A DNA stretch of 10,000 nt, from NCBI RefSeq assembly GCF_964340395.1, contig NC_135553.1, forward strand, positions 13,255,001 through 13,265,000, read 5' to 3'. A program made the translations under genes and the position numbers. This document shows, piece by piece, positions 9,151-10,000 of the stretch (its first letter is position 1; each line of letters starts with the position of its first letter). This DNA comes from Glandiceps talaboti (lineage: Eukaryota > Hemichordata > Enteropneusta > Spengelidae). The notes beneath the pieces are model-generated. The model was not told the origin of the DNA. It ran no database searches and saw nothing but the letters and a program-made list of their open reading frames with translations.

Positions 9151-9194
9151 CTCGTTATCAGCTGGCATTGCGTGTTTATCATGTTGATGACGAG
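9151..9194. repeat. 10-bp hairpin with one G-U pair
   Basis: CTCGTTATCA (9151-9160) pairs with TGATGACGAG (9185-9194), with a single wobble at the sixth position, around a 24-base loop. The stem is too short for a standard microRNA precursor. It lies inside the unrecognised minus frame 9067-9249. Confidence 0.45.
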
Positions 9195-9781
9195 AAATTT
9201 GTAAGATGGAGTATGGTCGAGTAGATGGCTTAGAAGTAGAACTTAACATTCTTCGAAGTACTGTAGTCTTGAATATTAAATTTCATTGGTAGACATTTGC
9301 TCTTCTTCACGCATGGCATGCATACATCATTAAAGTCACATAGTCTGTAGCTGTGGTTCTATGAGTACAATAATGTTATTCGTACAAAATAAACATGGTT
9401 ACACAAAAAAATTGTTCATCACACTTAAAAGTAAACTTGAGATAATAAACTGAAACAGGGGTGGTTTTGGACAACTAAAAACAACATGCTTCCGGTAACC
9501 CATATGGCAACCGACCATAAATATTTGTCAAAAATCAAGAAGGTAAAATGGGGAGAAATCGATTTGTCTTTAGTGTTTCATCGTGTCTGCGTTACTTTGT
9601 CGGTGTTTGTACATAGTTCACTAGTTTTAGACAAGGTTAGTGTACAGAAATGATAGACACATATGTACAGTAGTATTACAGGATCTGTTGCGATATTATA
9701 TATATAGACAATATAAGTGACTCGATGGATAGATAGCAAAAGTACGAAGTCGTCCTTACTTCCCGGATCCCAAGTTGAAAT
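9195..9781. other. Non-coding stretch
   Basis: AT-rich, with a short TA run at about 9696-9706. I see no gene, RNA or clear repeat until the motif that begins at 9782. Confidence 0.55.
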
Positions 9782-9828
9782 CTTGATAGCGACGTTTCGG
9801 TGTGTCTGTCTAACATACCTTTATCAAG
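9782..9828 (-). mobile_element. Penelope-like or retrozyme-type repeat motif, hammerhead-like (tentative)
   Basis: Read on the minus strand, the order is: TTGATAA (9827-9821); one A; stem arm GGTATGT (9819-9813); a seven-base loop; stem arm ACACACC (9805-9799); then GAAAC (9798-9794) and GTC. The two stem arms pair at six of seven positions. The ends CTTGATA (9782-9788) and TATCAAG (9822-9828) are also exact complements. This order matches the hammerhead ribozyme core CTGATGA, stem II, GAAAC, reported in Penelope-like elements and retrozymes. Differences argue against activity: CTGATGA is changed at two positions including the conserved G, an unpaired A precedes stem II, and no clear stem III is seen. 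No reverse transcriptase or endonuclease frame is present nearby. It is most likely an old fragment, if the resemblance is real. Confidence 0.3.
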
Positions 9829-10000
9829 CTACAGTACATGGATGACTAATAGAATAAAACCAACAGCGGTCGAGCGGTCATAGTACGAACGACGAAAAGT
9901 GTTAAGTGAAAAGTGACGTAATAAAAAGGTGTGAGAATAAACGGCAAGATAAGATGTGCAAAGTCAGTTATGTATGCCAGATGGGGATGTAGGGTTCCAG
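9829..10000. other. Non-coding flank of the 9782 motif, small repeats
   Basis: AGCGGTC occurs at 9865-9871 and 9873-9879, and AAAAGTG at 9895-9901 and 9909-9915. This stretch may belong to the same repeat copy as the 9782 motif, whose far boundary is not visible before the window ends. No gene is seen. Confidence 0.4.

Overview
The window looks like metazoan nuclear DNA with no gene I can recognise. It is AT-rich by eye, has no long open frame on either strand, and has no operon-like spacing, ribosome-binding-site pattern or recognisable bacterial gene. It carries three long, almost uninterrupted microsatellites (an AGAC/TGAC compound array, a perfect 52-unit GA array and a 39-unit TA array) and many T homopolymer tracts. 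One locus carries a GACGTTTCGG...TTATCAAG signature of a type scattered widely through invertebrate retroelement-derived repeats. A marine or other invertebrate (mollusc, brachiopod, lancelet or similar) would fit, but this placement is a guess from texture, not from a gene.

Layout. Positions 1-640 are AT-rich, with several ATGCAAAT-type octamers, a 14-bp palindrome and small local repeats. The AGAC/TGAC array (639-743) and the GA array (1162-1265) follow. Between 1447 and 2086 lie two short plus-strand open stretches that could be terminal exons of an unidentified gene. Both are weak. Positions 2087-5305 are mostly featureless non-coding DNA with a few small hairpins and one CGAAACGTC motif at 4753. 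A nested foldback sits at 5306-5374. Positions 5375-7177 are AT-rich and non-coding, and the TA array lies at 7178-7255. The right-hand part (8100-9200) is richer in CpG and has competing inverted repeats (8426-8468), a TTTGAA hexamer triplet, a possible minus-strand terminal exon (8981-9086) and a hairpin (9151-9194). The last feature, at 9782-9828, is the retroelement-type motif with its own stem-loop.

No set of genes working together can be described. The window reads as intergenic or intronic sequence, with a few low-confidence exon candidates and repeat debris. I found no convincing new multi-gene system. The observations most worth checking are the ribozyme-like motif at 9782-9828, the octamer cluster at the left end and the terminal-exon candidates.
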